A model generated the notes under the pieces. The model was not told the DNA's origin, ran no database searches, and saw nothing but the letters and a program-made list of their open reading frames with translations. Shown in pieces: positions 10,707 through 23,439 of a stretch of DNA of 64,000 nt. Position 1 is the first letter of the stretch. Each line of letters begins with the position of its first letter. This stretch comes from Mixophyes australis (lineage: Eukaryota > Chordata > Amphibia > Anura > Limnodynastidae): NCBI GenBank assembly GCA_036250195.1, contig JAVHZZ010000008.1:4511934-4575933 (forward strand). Direction: 5' to 3'. The position numbers were made by a program, and so were the translations under genes.

Positions 10707-13700
10707 CACCTCTACATAGACGTCTCATAGGTTATAGGACAATCTACAACAAAAGAAGAAAGCAGGTCGCCTGATAGGGTAATATTTCGGCAACCAATTC
10801 CCCAAAAAGGTGCTATTATATATGCGTACCGGACATAGATAGAGTATATTATGTTATAGCAGACAGGTGCAGGCATAATTAAGTGGACTGGGCGAAATCC
10901 ATGTGAAATCTCTCCATGAAACTTGAGGTGCAAGGTGCCCTGGTATCTCTTCTACTAAAGTGCCTTGAACGTATGAGTGCATCATGAGATGGCTGGAAGC
11001 TGGGGTTTCCTACTCTGATCCGAGAAGCTAACCTGTAATCAAAGCTAAGTAAATTTATCTCTTTTATTGATATCTTTTGTGCCCGTTATTCCTTCTTGGG
11101 ATCAATATTTCACGATGGTAAAACCCACCTAAAATAATGTCCCACTTAAAAAGGCACCCAATAAGTCACATTCCAGCAAATGGGAGTGCAACAAGCCCTC
11201 AGCCAGTGCTATTGTTCAAGCTGAAATATATGAAACAAAATAACATTAAAATAAAATGTCAAGTGGGAACTAGAATAAGGATTTGCTCTTTTTGATAAAC
11301 TGTGGACACCAGTTTATTGCATTGACCATTCAGCAGTCTCTCGCAGACAGCATTAATGATCCCCCCCAAGCACTATGAGACACCTAGAGTAAACAATCCA
11401 ACCTGTTTTGGGGGGTAACGTAGAGCATACAGCTCCACTCTCCTCAGTTCTATCCAAACGCTCTGCAAACCAATTTTTATTTAAGCAAACTAAATTTCCC
11501 TGGTATTCTATATATACAGGAAAGAAACCGGAAGAGAGATATAAAAACCTTCAGTCTATTTCCCAGTGTTTCTCCCACACTCCCTGTACGTAAAACAATC
11601 AAAAAATTTATCGAAACACCATCAGCCAATACCAAGTATGTAGGTTCATCTCACATCTTTATATCCTTTACTGCAACTGTGGACAAAACAACAATTTGGT
11701 CAGTGAAATCTTGGAGCCAACAGGGTTTTAAAGAAAAAGCAAGGACAGTGTACATACGTCATCAGCAGCAACAGCTCCAGAATATTAATATCACTTCCTG
11801 TCCTGTTTATGGAACATTAAATATTTTCCACTTACAAAGCTTTTGCATGCGCCTCCTGGAACGTTACAAAACACATTGCTTTATCTTTGGCTCATTGCTG
11901 TGTTTTTCACCAAAGCATTTCTATCAAACAGGCAACTGCTCTGGGGATACAGTTGTATCCAGTGCACAAACGAGAGTGTTGCATTAATGGCAACAATAAT
12001 GCTTAATTCTGCAGGGATAATATAAAGGGTTTGGTGACAGGCATAGAGGGAAGCCAGAATTAAGTAATTATATTAGTAAAATTGCATGACGGTTTACACT
12101 AACCAATAAATGACAGTTTTCTAATGGTGTAAAATCACTTTGAAGAGAAAAACACATTGATTGTACAGGGCATATTTTGCTGACTATTTCAGAAGAGAAC
12201 TTTTAAATTATAACCAGACTGGTAAAAACATATCAAAGACTTTGATATATGATAATTAAATTACTAATATATAACTTTTGTACGGGGAAATAAGTTGATT
12301 AATAAAAGAATCTAATTTCATAATGCATAAATGATTAACATTACAGTGTTTATTTGAATTATATTGTGCAATTAGGGTCAGCGAGCTGCCAGGGCTTTTC
12401 CGAGAGACGGTCACGTACACAGTAGCCTCACCTGTTCTGCAAAGTCACCTGTACTTAAGGTGATATTCAGGGAAGGACCAATGCGATATAAAGGTGTAAA
12501 CAGAAATTTTCCAGATCTGGAAAAAAGGGCAGTGGTTCAAAGGTAGCCCAAAAAAAATCAACTAAAGACATATGTCTCCCGCCTGTTACAGCTTCATCTC
12601 CTCGCTGGTGGCCCCTTCCTAGAGCCAGTGACAATATAGCAAATTAGATTCCAGACATTTTGCTACTTGTATGTAACATTCTAGTACATTTATACAACAT
12701 TCTGCTACTTTTATGCAACATTCTGCTACTTTTATGTAACACCTGCTTCCAATTTACTAAATGCAGACTGCTACATTAAATATTGATATAATAATAATAA
12801 TAATAATGATGATAACAACAAAAAGAAATCTAAAGCAGGCTTATATTGACAACAGGTTACATTCAAGAAGTAATTCTAGTAGCAATTCTAAAGTAACCAA
12901 ATGTACAGGATTAGCCGCATAAATTACAATGCTGGAACTTTTTGGCATTCAGTTCTGTAAATTCATCCATTCAAAATTAAATTGAACTTCACAGAAATAT
13001 GCATTATAGTGAAACAACAAGGGACTTGTAGATTTACATATATCGTAGCTGCAATAATCCAGTTTGCACCTTCCTACTGCTATATCCTTAAGCAAAAAAC
13101 AAGTTCAGCTTATTTCAGCAACATGAAAACATATAAGAAGTGGCTAAGAGAAATAAAATCGATCTAGCCTAAAAGAAGTACACATAAATATCTCCAGTGA
13201 CTTGCCTCTATTCTTTCCACGCTACAACGCCATAATTGCAAATAAAGCAGCTACAAGCGGGTTTCGGACGTAGCCACAGAAAAATCATTTTTCAATGTAC
13301 GAGCAATAGAGAGCGGTCTTGCAAGACAAAAGGTTTGGGCTGAAGGCAATCAGGAAAAACAGCGGCTGAACAAAAGGAGGGTCTGTGCCAGACAACTGAA
13401 ATTAAATTTCAATTTCACATCTACAGGACAGGTAAAGCAGAATGTCAGCACTTCTGTCCGGAAGACACGAGACGTGATCAGAAGGTGCTGGTCAGGGATA
13501 GGGCACCGTGGGAGGCGGAAATACAGATAGATGGGTTTGTTGGCGTCAGATGCAGCGATCTGGAACCATCTGCGCTCCTCTGCGTCGGTCTGCACCACAA
13601 TTGCGCCAATGCTCACATATACATAAACAGCGCACTGCGCCCGGCTTACAGCGTCGCCGGGGAGGGTCACTGGTTTATTATTATATCGTTCTTTGTGCAC

Positions 13701-14064
13701 TAAGCATTTAGCAACATCAGAAAAATAATTAGCCCCAATTAGCCTGGAGAAAGCTTGAAATATGTCACACACAGGATGTTAATTGCTGGTCTCGGCTTCC
13801 AATTTGAGCTCCAGACTGCGTTATGCTCTTGCCCAGTTTCCCTCAATATGTCACCCAGAAGGCGGTCAGTAATTACCACACCCGGCATGTTATTTTATAG
13901 TCTCTGTCCCAGGGCTCTATTAATAAAGACAACTATGGAAGAAAAGATTAGGAAGTTTCCACTCTTTCCTTAATATTTGCCTCCCCTCAGCATGGCTGCG
14001 AGACGGGGGCGTGTCTAGAGGAGTGGTTGCGTGCACATGTGAGGTTGTATACTCATGCTAATGA
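10707..14064. other. No gene recognised; possible old repeat and regulatory DNA
   Basis: Mostly unique, AT-rich. It holds a short (AAT)n near 12787-12806 and a diverged repeat at 11850-12005. A homeodomain-site-rich stretch lies at 13690-13790. The 140-residue minus frame at 13350-13772 has no recognisable domain. Confidence 0.45.
11850..12005 (+). repeat. Diverged dispersed repeat, paired with 50640-50810
   Basis: Ordered blocks are shared with 50640-50810: ACAAAACAC-TTGCTTTAT, CACCAAAG, CAACTGCTCTG and TTGTATCCAGTGCA. The spacing is similar in both. This looks like two old copies of one element whose class I cannot name. Confidence 0.45.
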
Positions 14065-14345
14065 GGCAGCGTGCGGTTAGCACTGCTGCCTCATAGCGCT
14101 GTGGCCATGGGCTACAATCCGACCAGGGTCCTATCTGTGTGGAGTGGGATTTCCTCTGGGTGCTCCGGTTTCCTCCCAAAGACATACTGGTAGGTTAATT
14201 TGCTACTGACTAAAATTAAACCTAGTGTGTGGTAGGGAGTGTAGATTGTAAGCTCCACTGGGGCAGAGACTGATGTGAATGATTGAATAGTCTCTGAACT
14301 GAACAATATTTAGGCGCTATATAAATAACTGCTAATAAATAAATG
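14065..14345 (+). mobile_element. tRNA-like SINE, diverged
   Basis: The head reads GGCAGCGTGCGGTTAGCAC. The body has GGTGCTCCGGTTTCCTCCC and AGACATACTGGTAGGTTAAT, then TTGTAAGCTCCACTGGGGCAG. The tail is GGCGCTATATAAATAACTG. It belongs to the same family as the better copy at 23440. A hAT element inserted nine bases after its 3' end. Confidence 0.8.
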
Positions 14346-14501
14346 AGGTTAATCCAGTGGTTCCCAAACTTTTGCAGTTCGCGGCACCCTTAGAGTCTCC
14401 ATAATAACTGAACGGTCCTGTTTTAGAAGTAGTTGGGTCAAAAAATTGTAATAAGTATTTAGGTCAGGACAGAAATACTTATTTAGTTGTATGCAAAAAT
14501 G

Positions 14502-14981
14502 CCCCCTCTGCGTCCAGACACACTGCCCCCTCTGCGTCCAGACACACTGCCCCCTCTGCGTCCAGACACACTGCCCCCTCTGCGTCCAGACACACTGCCC
14601 CCTCTGCTTCCAGACACACTGCCCCCTCTGCTTCCAGACACACTGCCCCCTCTGCGTCCAGACACACTGCCCCCTCTGCGTCCAGACACACTGCCCCCTC
14701 TGCGTCCAGACACACTGCCCCCTCTGCGTCCAGACACACTGCCCCCTCTGCTTCCAGACACACTGCCCCCTCTGCTTCCAGACACACTGCCCCCTCTGCG
14801 TCCAGACACACTGCCCCCTCTGCGTCCAGACACACTGCCCCCTCTGCGTCCAGACACACTGCCCCCTCTGCGTCCAGACACACTGCCCCCTCTGCGTCCA
14901 GACACACTGCCCCCTCTGCGTCCAGACACACTGCCCCCTCTGCGTCCAGACACACTGCCCCCTCTGCGTCCAGACACACTG
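14502..14981 (+). repeat. 24-bp minisatellite, exactly 20 units
   Basis: The unit is CCCCCTCTGCGTCCAGACAC plus ACTG. Units 5, 6, 11 and 12 carry GCTTCC in place of GCGTCC, giving the order 4-2-4-2-8, a higher-order period of six units (144 bp). The period is a multiple of three, so several frames stay open, but this is not a coding sequence. Near-identity of units indicates recent expansion inside the transposon. Confidence 0.95.
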
Positions 14982-15076
14982 CCCCCTCTGCCCCGTCTCA
15001 CGCTGTCCCCCTCCTCTCTCACGCTGTCCTCCTCCACTGCCCCTCTCACGCTGTCCCCCTCTGCCGTGCGCCAATT

Positions 15077-15234
15077 ATAGAAAGAAAGAAACAACACAAA
15101 AACTTACCAATCCGCGCAGCGCCAGGACGCAGCATTCTCCTCTCTCACGCAGCTGTCACTGCGTGAGAGAGGAGGATGCTGGGTCCCAGCGCAGCGCGGA
15201 TTGGTAAGTTTTTGTGTTGTTTCTTTCTTTCTAT
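15077..15234. repeat. Long hairpin inside the hAT element
   Basis: Arms 15077-15152 and 15159-15234 are reverse complements over 76 bp with about five mismatches, around a six-base loop (CTGTCA). The sequence would fold into one long stem if transcribed or single-stranded. Confidence 0.93.
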
Positions 15235-15389
15235 GGTTGGCCTGCGGCACCCCTGTGACAGCGCCGCGGCACCCCTGGGAGCCGCGGCGCACACTTTGGG
15301 AACCACCGGGTTAATCATTGACCATGCAGAATGTTGCACCGATCTCTACCCTTCTCTGTGCGCCAAAATCTGATTTTAACAGAGCTGCT

Positions 15390-15725
15390 TTATTATTATT
15401 ACTACCTCTTATTTATATAGCGCCACTAATTCCGCAGCGCTGTACAGAGAACTCACTCACATCAGTCCCTGTCCCACTGGGGCTTACAGTCTAAATTCCC
15501 TAACACACACATACAGACAGATAGAATAGGGTCAATTTGTTAACGGCTAATTAACCTACTAGTATGTTTTTAGAGTGTGGGAGGAAAACCGGAGCACCCG
15601 GAGGAAACCCACGCAAACACGGGGAGAACATACAAACTCCACACAGATAATACCATGGTCAGGAATTGAACTTATGACCCCGTGCTGTACTGCAGAAGTG
15701 CTAATCACTTAGCCACCCTGCTGCC
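15390..15725 (-). mobile_element. tRNA-like SINE, near full length
   Basis: On the minus strand it reads from the tRNA-like head (GGCAGCAGGGTGGCTAAGTG) through GTTTGTATGTTCTCCCCGTG, GGGTGCTCCGGTTTTCCTCC and GTAAGCCCCAGTGGGACAGG. It ends GGCGCTATATAAATAAGAGG followed by (TAA)n. The orientation is opposite to the copy at 14065, with the hAT element between them. Confidence 0.9.
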
Positions 15726-17299
15726 TTATAGTCTATAACTAAATATTACATATGGTGTCCAAAAACTTAGCATTTATAATACGTAAACACAGATTGCAAT
15801 CGGAGGACAGATCACCTTCATTCTTACATAAAAAAAATACTTTAGTTTTAAAAGGAGATATAAACAGGAGATATAAACTTAGCGTAGTTTTTCTGCTAAC
15901 AGAGGACAGAACTGTGATCGCCAGCTGAGCGCAGAGGTGACGAATAATCACCACCACATTCCGAAAGTTCACAAACTCGCTGAACGGCTCGGCACTGAAC
16001 CCTGCGCCTCATTACAAGGCACTTAATGCGGCTACATTCATACTATGCACATTGCGCTTTTCAGGGTGTTTAATGGTCCATTCAGTGGAATACACACATC
16101 TAAATATATACAGTATATGCTACCTGCTATTTCCTCTCTAGGAATGTCTGTGGCTTTTCTCATTAAAGGTACAATTTCCTGGTGGCTCGATTTACAGTTA
16201 CACAATATGCTCTGCAAGGTTGAACATAAGTTGCATTAAATAGAATAAAAATCATTATTAAAGGCTCAGTTTGGAAATTATAGTGACCAATTTAAGCTGC
16301 TGACAGGTTAAAAAAAAAGCATTTTGTAACATTTAATAAATATGTACAAATGTTCTCACAAGTCACATGATACAGAATGAAATTAAATATATATAACTGG
16401 TGCAACAAATGTATTATAATGTTTAGAGTGTACTGGAAAATGTATCTTTCTGCCCAATACTGTGAGATTAAACAAGATGATGGGTAGTTGTCAGTCACCA
16501 GTACAATTACTAAGTAAGAAAGGAAAAACAGTGCCTATCAAATACACCATACTAAAGTACTGTGTTATACATAGAACTCGGCACATTGGTAGCCCGAGCA
16601 AAGAATTATTACTATCTTCATTTTCCTTATTATCTAAATATTACTGCTTGCACTTGTCAATATGTTTTATAATTGCATCATATCTCCCTCTGTATTACCA
16701 AAGAATATCATGAAATTACTGCAGTGCTTATACTTATAACACTCTGTAGCAAGTTGCCATATTAAGAGGGAGGAGCTTCTCTAACACAGCAGGCAGGGAG
16801 TGACTGACAGCTTGGTAGACATGTTCTGCAGCAGTGCATTGCTGATGGTTGATTTGTACACTGGGGCGGGGCCAGTGATGTCACCGTAACTCAGGCAACT
16901 ACAGTCTGTCTTTGATTCCAATTGGTCACGGTCCTAGAGATGTGGGAGGAGCTTCAACTGTCTAATGTAGGTAGGAGTGATACTTTACCTTTAAGGGTAC
17001 TGTGGAACGTCAGGATTACACTGAGCAATGTATTTTACCTTCATTATTCAATAATGAAAATTTTAACCTGAGGTCTATTGGTGCTTTATGTAATGTGCCA
17101 ATAAATTAATGTGACTTAGTTACATTTTACAAAATAGTAAATATTTTTGACACATATGGTATCATCTCACTAAATGAAAATGTATTTTAAAAGAAGATTG
17201 TAAGCTCCAGAATAGCTCAAAAACACTTAATGAGGTTCAACTGGTGACTGAGAAAGCAACAACAAATGCTCACTGGGTGACCACATTGGCTCTGTGGAA
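15726..17299. other. No gene recognised; contains one dispersed-repeat copy
   Basis: AT-rich sequence with no coding signal. The stretch 16765-16960 is a dispersed repeat described separately. Confidence 0.45.
16765..16960 (+). repeat. Diverged dispersed repeat (copy 2 of 3)
   Basis: It contains GGAGGAGCTTCTCTAACAC, AGCAGGCAGGGAGTGACTGA and GTCCTAGAGATGTGGGAGGA. It aligns with 7930-8155 in the same orientation and with 47300-47430 in the opposite one. It is followed by CTTTACCTTTAAGGGTAC. No terminal repeats seen. Confidence 0.5.
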
Positions 17300-17319
17300 G
17301 GGGGGGGGGGGGGGGGGGG
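17300..17319 (+). repeat. Poly-G tract (20 G)
   Basis: An uninterrupted run of 20 G. Similar runs occur at 21145-21160, 48969-48982, 52328-52344 and 55749-55763. Confidence 0.95.
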
Positions 17320-20300
17320 ACTGTCATCGTGAAAGACGCTCCTCTCAGCTGGAAAGAAATCCTGAAACACACTCTGGCTGGATCCACCTTTCTCCATATG
17401 AAAATAACTTATTGTATAAAAGTTATTGCTATTGTCAGTGCTGCATGTCTGGTTTATATTATTGCAAAAGAAAACATGTATTAAGTACAAATATCTGAGG
17501 TAGGACGCCTACAGCACGGTGGTGTAAAACGGAGAAGGAAGTTGCATGTTAAAGAAGCAAATGATCTAAACCCAGGAAGGGGGAAGGTGTAACCTTGACC
17601 ACCACATTTCTTTTTATTAAATGCCAAGTGGGGGAGAGTCTTCCTGTCTAAAAAAAAACACTAGCAGTGGAAACTGTCAAAATGATGACCCATGCAGTTA
17701 TTTAGGAATCACAGAATACTGTAACTCGTGTTTAAATCCCAACTCTAGAAATGCCCTTTTCCATGTGTCCAGAGCTACCCAATGATGCTAACAATTAATA
17801 TGTAATATCTGTGTATTGTACTCTGTACAGGGAGAGGTCTGTATTCATGGCTAAACAGGGGAGTAATTAACTGCACGATTCCCTGTCCATTGGCTCAGTC
17901 CTGGTTGTTTGGCCCAGTACAGTAAACCTCCTCTCCCAGAGTCATCACCCTGCTGAAACAGAGCAGGAGTGCAAACTGGTTTTGTCTCTATACATAGAGC
18001 AGATGTTACTGTAGTCTGTGTTTACTCTTGTACGATGGGTGTATTATGTTTCCTATGTATATGTGGAAAATCATACCCTGTTTAATGGACTATTATTAGC
18101 TCTGCTATTTTTTTAGAAGACAGCTATAGCATTTATAGAACACATTACTAGAAGTGGATTTGAATACAGGTCAATAAATCGGCTGTAAAACAAAGTAGAA
18201 TATCAGCAGACTTCTTCCAGTGAAGTAACGGGGAAGGGGGTTTGGGTCCAAGGAAGACTGTTTAAAAAAATGATTGTAGAAATTGTCAGTTCTACTTGTG
18301 AATTGTCCATACCTTCTAGCCTTCTCCAGGCAACAGTCTACGCAAAAAAATATTTCTGCTTTATTTAAAACAAAAACAAAGTTTTGTAATTTTATTTTCT
18401 GGATGTTATTCTGTTGTCACCGCTTTTATTCAATAGACATGGTGACTTTTTGTCATATTAAACTTAATTTAATAACGTTCTATCTTTGTCTTCTTAAATA
18501 ATTCAGATAGGCTCGGTTTTTGTAACACCACATTTATGCAGGAAATTTATTTACAGTATCTCTGAATAAATTAGGTTGTGAATGATGTTTGAGAGAAATC
18601 ATGGAGTAACTGAAGTCTTCCTAAGAGTGTCAGCCCTTGAACTAACTAGTGGTGGCACAACTTTGGGTTTAATAGTGAGTGTGATATATAATTTTGGGGG
18701 CTTTTCTTAATTTTTAGATTGCCCAGGTGGCTTTGTTATATTAGCTGTTTCACACACGCACATGCCCAGGTGGGGCTGGTTGGGGCAAAAAGCAAGAAAA
18801 TTAAGCTGTGAAGGGTTCATTTCCTCCACCAAACCCAGTGCCCCGCCCGTGGTTCAATCTGCCAATGAGTAGAAAGCACCATAAAGCCTCAATACAAGTT
18901 TCACAAAATAAATACAATTTCAAACGAAGATGCAATAAGCAATTCTCCGGTAATTCACCGTCTCTCGGATGTCTACTAGAAGAACAGCACTCAGCAGGAG
19001 GCAATACTGTGATTTTCTATCAGTTAACATCATTACCTCTATTTTGCAACCGTAGCAGCTGCGTAAAATAAAAACAATTTGCATAATGCAGCCAAACTGC
19101 CAAAAAAACAATTCACCCTAAATTCTGTAAGGTCTTTTAAAATCAGGCAGTAAAACTCCAGCCCGTTCTAAAAGCACTAACGGGAGACGTACAGCTGTAT
19201 TCAGCTGAGCCAACACATACTTGATGGATCTGTACGTTTTACAATCCTATTAAAAAAAAAAAAAAAAAGCAGATCCCAATTTTTTTTTTTTATTCTCACA
19301 AATCATATTAAGCGAAGCCACTGCGCTTGCACATTTTGCTGCCTCGCACATGAATTAGGCATATTGTTGTTTAGGCGTGCGACTTCCTCCCTAACCTTAT
19401 CTCTTGTGCCACTGGACTGTTAAGTATCTCATAAAATTTGAATAAAAAAAAATAAAAAATTCCCAATCGGTGCTCGCTTCCAAACTCATTAAGTTCGGAA
19501 ATCGCTCTTCCATTTTAATGAAAACTAGAGGCTCACAGCTAAATATTAGTAATCAGAAATATGTAAATCAGCACGGGCTTAAATGAATGGTAACAAATAG
19601 TAGCAAAAGTGCTTTGAGGGAAGATGGATGTCGAATGAACACCGTTTTCTTTATGGCAAATAAATGACAAAACTAAAACGCATAAAAGCTTTTGTACTTA
19701 CCTCTCAATCTGCTGTTAATCTTCTCCTTTACGACCTAAGAGCACAGTTAACATTGCAGGTGGAGCCATAACTGTGCAATAGGTCCATTAAAACGGATTT
19801 AAATAAAAATAAAAATAAAAAAATGAAAGGCTACATGGCGTACAGAATCCTAACTGCACCCACAGTCCTATAGTCCGATCCAGAGGTCGGGCAGATGGGG
19901 CAGCTGCTTGTGGTGCATGAAAAATTGGGTGCAAAAAAGAAGAAGAAAATAGCAGACAGGGAAAGTATCTCTGTTACTGCGTTCTATTGACAGATTGGTT
20001 TGTGGCTATCACAAAACATAGACGGTAATGTTTTGCAAGAACCAAACAGCAAAATAGCAAGTTGGCATAATCTATTCATCCTGCTACTGCCATAACGTAT
20101 GCAAGGAAAGAGGTAATTTCTCTTGCCACAGATTGCACCCAGTATGCAATCTACGATGGTGTTTTTGCACAAACAACATTAGCTGGACAATGGGCCGCTG
20201 GAGATGGAACTACAGGTCAATCAATTCAACTTTGTAGAAATTGTGCTGATCCAGAGGATGGTAAAACAAAACCCCTGTATAAGTTGCCAATTTAGTCTCG

Positions 20301-20439
20301 GACTAGACTTGGGGGGGGGGTATATTCCTTCTTAACCCCAAAAATGGCAATCAGATAAATTTCCTGCATCAATCTCTCCCATAATGTCATCTACTAACTA
20401 TAACTATTACAGATACCATTTACTGTAATAAATCAAATT
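17320..20439. other. No gene recognised
   Basis: Unique AT-rich sequence. An ATTTGCATAA octamer-like word lies near 19078 in a stretch (18880-19110) that is free of recognisable repeats and could be regulatory. Short poly-A and poly-T runs occur near 19250-19290. No coding domain found. Confidence 0.45.
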
Positions 20440-21010
20440 CAATCCATGTTTAAATTCTCTTGTGAATTTGCAATCATGTTGTAACAGATTCCACAGCTGT
20501 GCCACCCTTTACAGTAAAGAATGCCTCCCTGTGCTTGAGGTGAAACCTTCTTTCTTCCATTAGCAACTGATGATCTTTTGTCCTCTGTATAGTACATAAA
20601 GTTCGTTAGACAAACCTTTATATTGATCTCTAATATATTTCTACATGTTAATTAGGTCACCTCTGAGGCACCTCTTTCCAAAGGTGAACCAATCCACATT
20701 TTCTAACCATTCTTTATAGTTTAACACTTTATTACTGATGTTATTCGCCTCTGATACCTCTTTCATCCTCCCATATCTTTTCTACAGTAAGGTGCACAAA
20801 ACTTACCTCATATTCAAGATATGGGCTAATGATTTATACAAAGGTAACACACCATGCTTGCATCACATGCTTGTATTCCCAATTTTTATGCATTCCAAGA
20901 TTTTACTGGCCTTTGTAGCTGCTGACTGGCACTGTGCTGCTCTTCAGCTTTATCTCAACTAGTATTCTGTTCATCTTGGTTTTCCCCAATTATACTTCAT
21001 TGGATGTGTA
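20440..21010 (-). mobile_element. CR1-like LINE 3' fragment, decayed
   Basis: On the minus strand, 20950 downwards reads AQCQSAATKASKILECIK, and shortly after it LPLYKSLAHILNM. These match AQCQAAAVRANKVLACIK and LPLYK in the plus-strand LINE at 63640-63760. Further down, FGKRCLRGDLINM resembles the RRLRGD region near the C terminus of CR1-group proteins. Stops and frameshifts show it is a pseudogene. It keeps the C-terminal part that the 63-kb copy lacks. Confidence 0.65.
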
Positions 21011-21466
21011 ATCAGCATTGGTATTACCACAGTCTGTGTGTATAACCCCGTCATTTTCTTGTATCCAAAGACCAGTTCTGTGCCGGGCCTGAATGACCAA
21101 TAGGCTAACTAGGCGCAGACCTAGGGTACAAAGCCTTTTTTTTTGGGGGGGGGGGGGGGGCGTGTAACCCTTTTTAGGGTGCAGAATTGTGACATTGTGA
21201 CAGGGAAATTCATTTTAAAATGTAAGAGAAAAGTTGTTCTCCAATGTAAAAAGAAAACATGAAAAGAGAAATGTAGTAAGGTTTTAATCTTGACCTATTC
21301 CTTCTGGTCTGCTATAGAGTTCCGATTTTGATAAAAAAGAGAAGAGGGACAAAAATTGCATGACTCTTTTACAAAGCAAAGAAGAGCTGAGTTTAGAAAA
21401 TATGGGAACATAAACATTGGTTTGAGGGGGAGGTGAAGGAAGCATGCCTTTAAATTAAGGATTAAG

Positions 21467-21515
<49 letters not shown>

Positions 21516-23204
21516 CATGCTGCAGTCTAGTACTCTGTTATAGAAAACAAGCAGAAGAATGTAGCAATTAACATATATCTCGCAATCAATACACAGAACA
21601 AGGACACACATCCCTGCAATTTGAAGATCAATAAGTCAATGTCTCCACTTCTTATAGCACCGTCCAAATCAAGTCCAATTTCCTCCTCTGTAACTGGTCA
21701 ATAAGTCTTCTTGAGCGCAGTTTTGGTGTTGGGACATGAGTGTTTTCTTTATACTGGCAGGAAATCCATCCGCCGCTCGCTACACAATCATCAACTGTTA
21801 AAGTTTCTATATATTTAAGCCCTTCATATCTCAAACTGGTTGTGTGTAAATTCATTAAAAAGGTTATTTCTTTGCTGCCACAATTGCTGTCAATGAATTA
21901 ATAATCTATTTTTAAGGTGATACATTTTGATTTTCATATTATCCCTTTTTCATGTTCAAATCACAGAACCCCAAAAATGTAAAATAAGATCTTTATACTT
22001 TTCTAACATATTCCTATAGTTTTCCAGATCTTCAATCATACACAAAAGAAACATAATTCTGACTAATTCCGAATGAGTCTTATGAAGACTTTTGTAACAG
22101 ATTTGAGTAGACAAAGAGAGAGAGTATATAAGAGGTTTAAATCATACATTAAAACATAATAGCACAGATTATCTGGCTAGATTGCTATTGGTAGACTTCT
22201 GTATCAGACACTGGACCCACGATAATGATGCCAAGCCTTAGGACCCAACGCGTTTCGTCAATCAGGACTTCATCGATGCTATTGTCTTAATGTATGATTT
22301 AAACTTTTATATTTCATTGTTAATATATTTATGCAATATCACCAGTTTCCTTCTCTCTCTTTTCATCCAGATCATCTCAGCCTATGAAGTACAGACAATC
22401 CGAAGGGCTGGATGTGAGTCAAAAATGGAGTCTTAGATCTAAAATACACCAGTTTAAGATTCTTTGTGACCTAAACAGCATTTATGATTATTTGTTATAC
22501 TGTCACTATTTGCAAGTGGTTATTTGTTGTTTGCTATTTTTTTTTATACATATTTTGAATAGTTTCAAAACATACAAGACAAGCCCTTAAACTGGTAATA
22601 ACACAATGAAAAGTACTATACTATGCAACAACTCATACATTCATGAATACCCTGCATGTACTGGTTACAATAACATTAATCTGAAATACAATAATGGCCA
22701 CATTACAGTGTTGCTAACGGAGAGAATGAAAAGAAGGAAATGTGACCTAATCATTATGTAGCCGACAATTATCAGCAGCCTTTGCAAACACACTGTTCTC
22801 ACCAGCTAAAAACAGAGTCCAGCTACACAACAGCAAATAGAGTCCCAGATTCTTTTGTTCCGGGATTTACGTCACATATGCATATAAATATCCGCCACGG
22901 AGAGTCACTAAATCACCGCAACAATATGCTGTATGGAAGCGTCTTTAAAGAGATATCAAAGGGGTTCGACCCTATCCAACATTATGGGACAACCAGAAGA
23001 CTGGTGTAACTCAAGCGCTTCAGGATCACTGAGTGTCAGTCTGTAACTCCATAGTGCAACCCACTTTTACTGATGAAGGGTGGGAATTAATAACTCTATT
23101 GTACTTTGTACGTTTTGCAAACGCCACAATTTCTGAAGTGACAATGACATTAAAACAACTAGTAGTTACAATTTTCTGGGGAGGGAAACGGGAAAAACTG
23201 ATCT
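21011..23204. other. No gene recognised; microsatellite and poly-G
   Basis: It holds the poly-G run at 21145-21160, the AT microsatellite at 21469-21511 and a stretch at 22225-22275 with CAACGCGTTTCGTCAATCAG, a word I associate with vertebrate interspersed repeats but cannot assign. No coding domain found. Confidence 0.45.
21469..21511. repeat. (AT)n microsatellite
   Basis: About 21 perfect AT dinucleotides. Such tracts are length-variable. Confidence 0.95.
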
Positions 23205-23290
23205 CCAACTGTAAACTCCAATGGGGCAGGGACTGATGTAAATGAGTTCTCTGTACAGCGCTATATAAATAAATGGCGATGATGATGATC
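23205..23290 (+). repeat. SINE 3' fragment
   Basis: CTCCAATGGGGCAGGGACTG and GAGTTCTCTGTACAGCGC, followed by TATATAAATAAATGGCGATG, match the last 85 bases of the SINE family. The internal words GCGGAATTAGTGGCGC are deleted. First of four SINE pieces in 1.75 kb. Confidence 0.85.
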
Positions 23291-23439
23291 TCTCCGTTAT
23301 TGGCAGGGGTACATTACTGGCTTCAAGTAAAGTAGAACTGAAAGAAATATTTTGATATGTTGTACAAGAGTGAACGTTCCTTGCATGTTGACGAGCATTG
23401 TTTAACCAGGCTATCATTTAGAAGTTGCTAACTCTGTAA

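Larger units (their letters stand above)
14355..15308 (+). mobile_element. Non-autonomous hAT element, 954 bp, carrying a minisatellite and a foldback
   Basis: It begins CAGTGGTTCCCAAACTTT and ends TTTGGGAACCACCG. The exact 8-bp duplication GGTTAATC occurs at 14347-14354 and 15309-15316. The subterminal sequence (GGCACCCTTAGAGTCTCC left; GCGGCACCCCTGGGAGCCGC right) is typical of this hAT type. The interior is a 20-copy 24-bp array (14502-14981), degenerate relatives of that unit to 15060, and a hairpin with 76-bp arms (15077-15234). It has no transposase. The long open frames in all six frames come from the tandem array. Confidence 0.92.

Noticed and set aside
14349..15207. Open frames of about 166-241 codons in several frames, including cysteine-rich and proline-rich repeats
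   Set aside because: All are read through the 24-bp array inside the hAT element.
21080..21170. Possible hAT end near GGGCCTGAATGACCAATAGG
   Set aside because: No partner terminus or duplication could be found and the poly-G run obscures the sequence.
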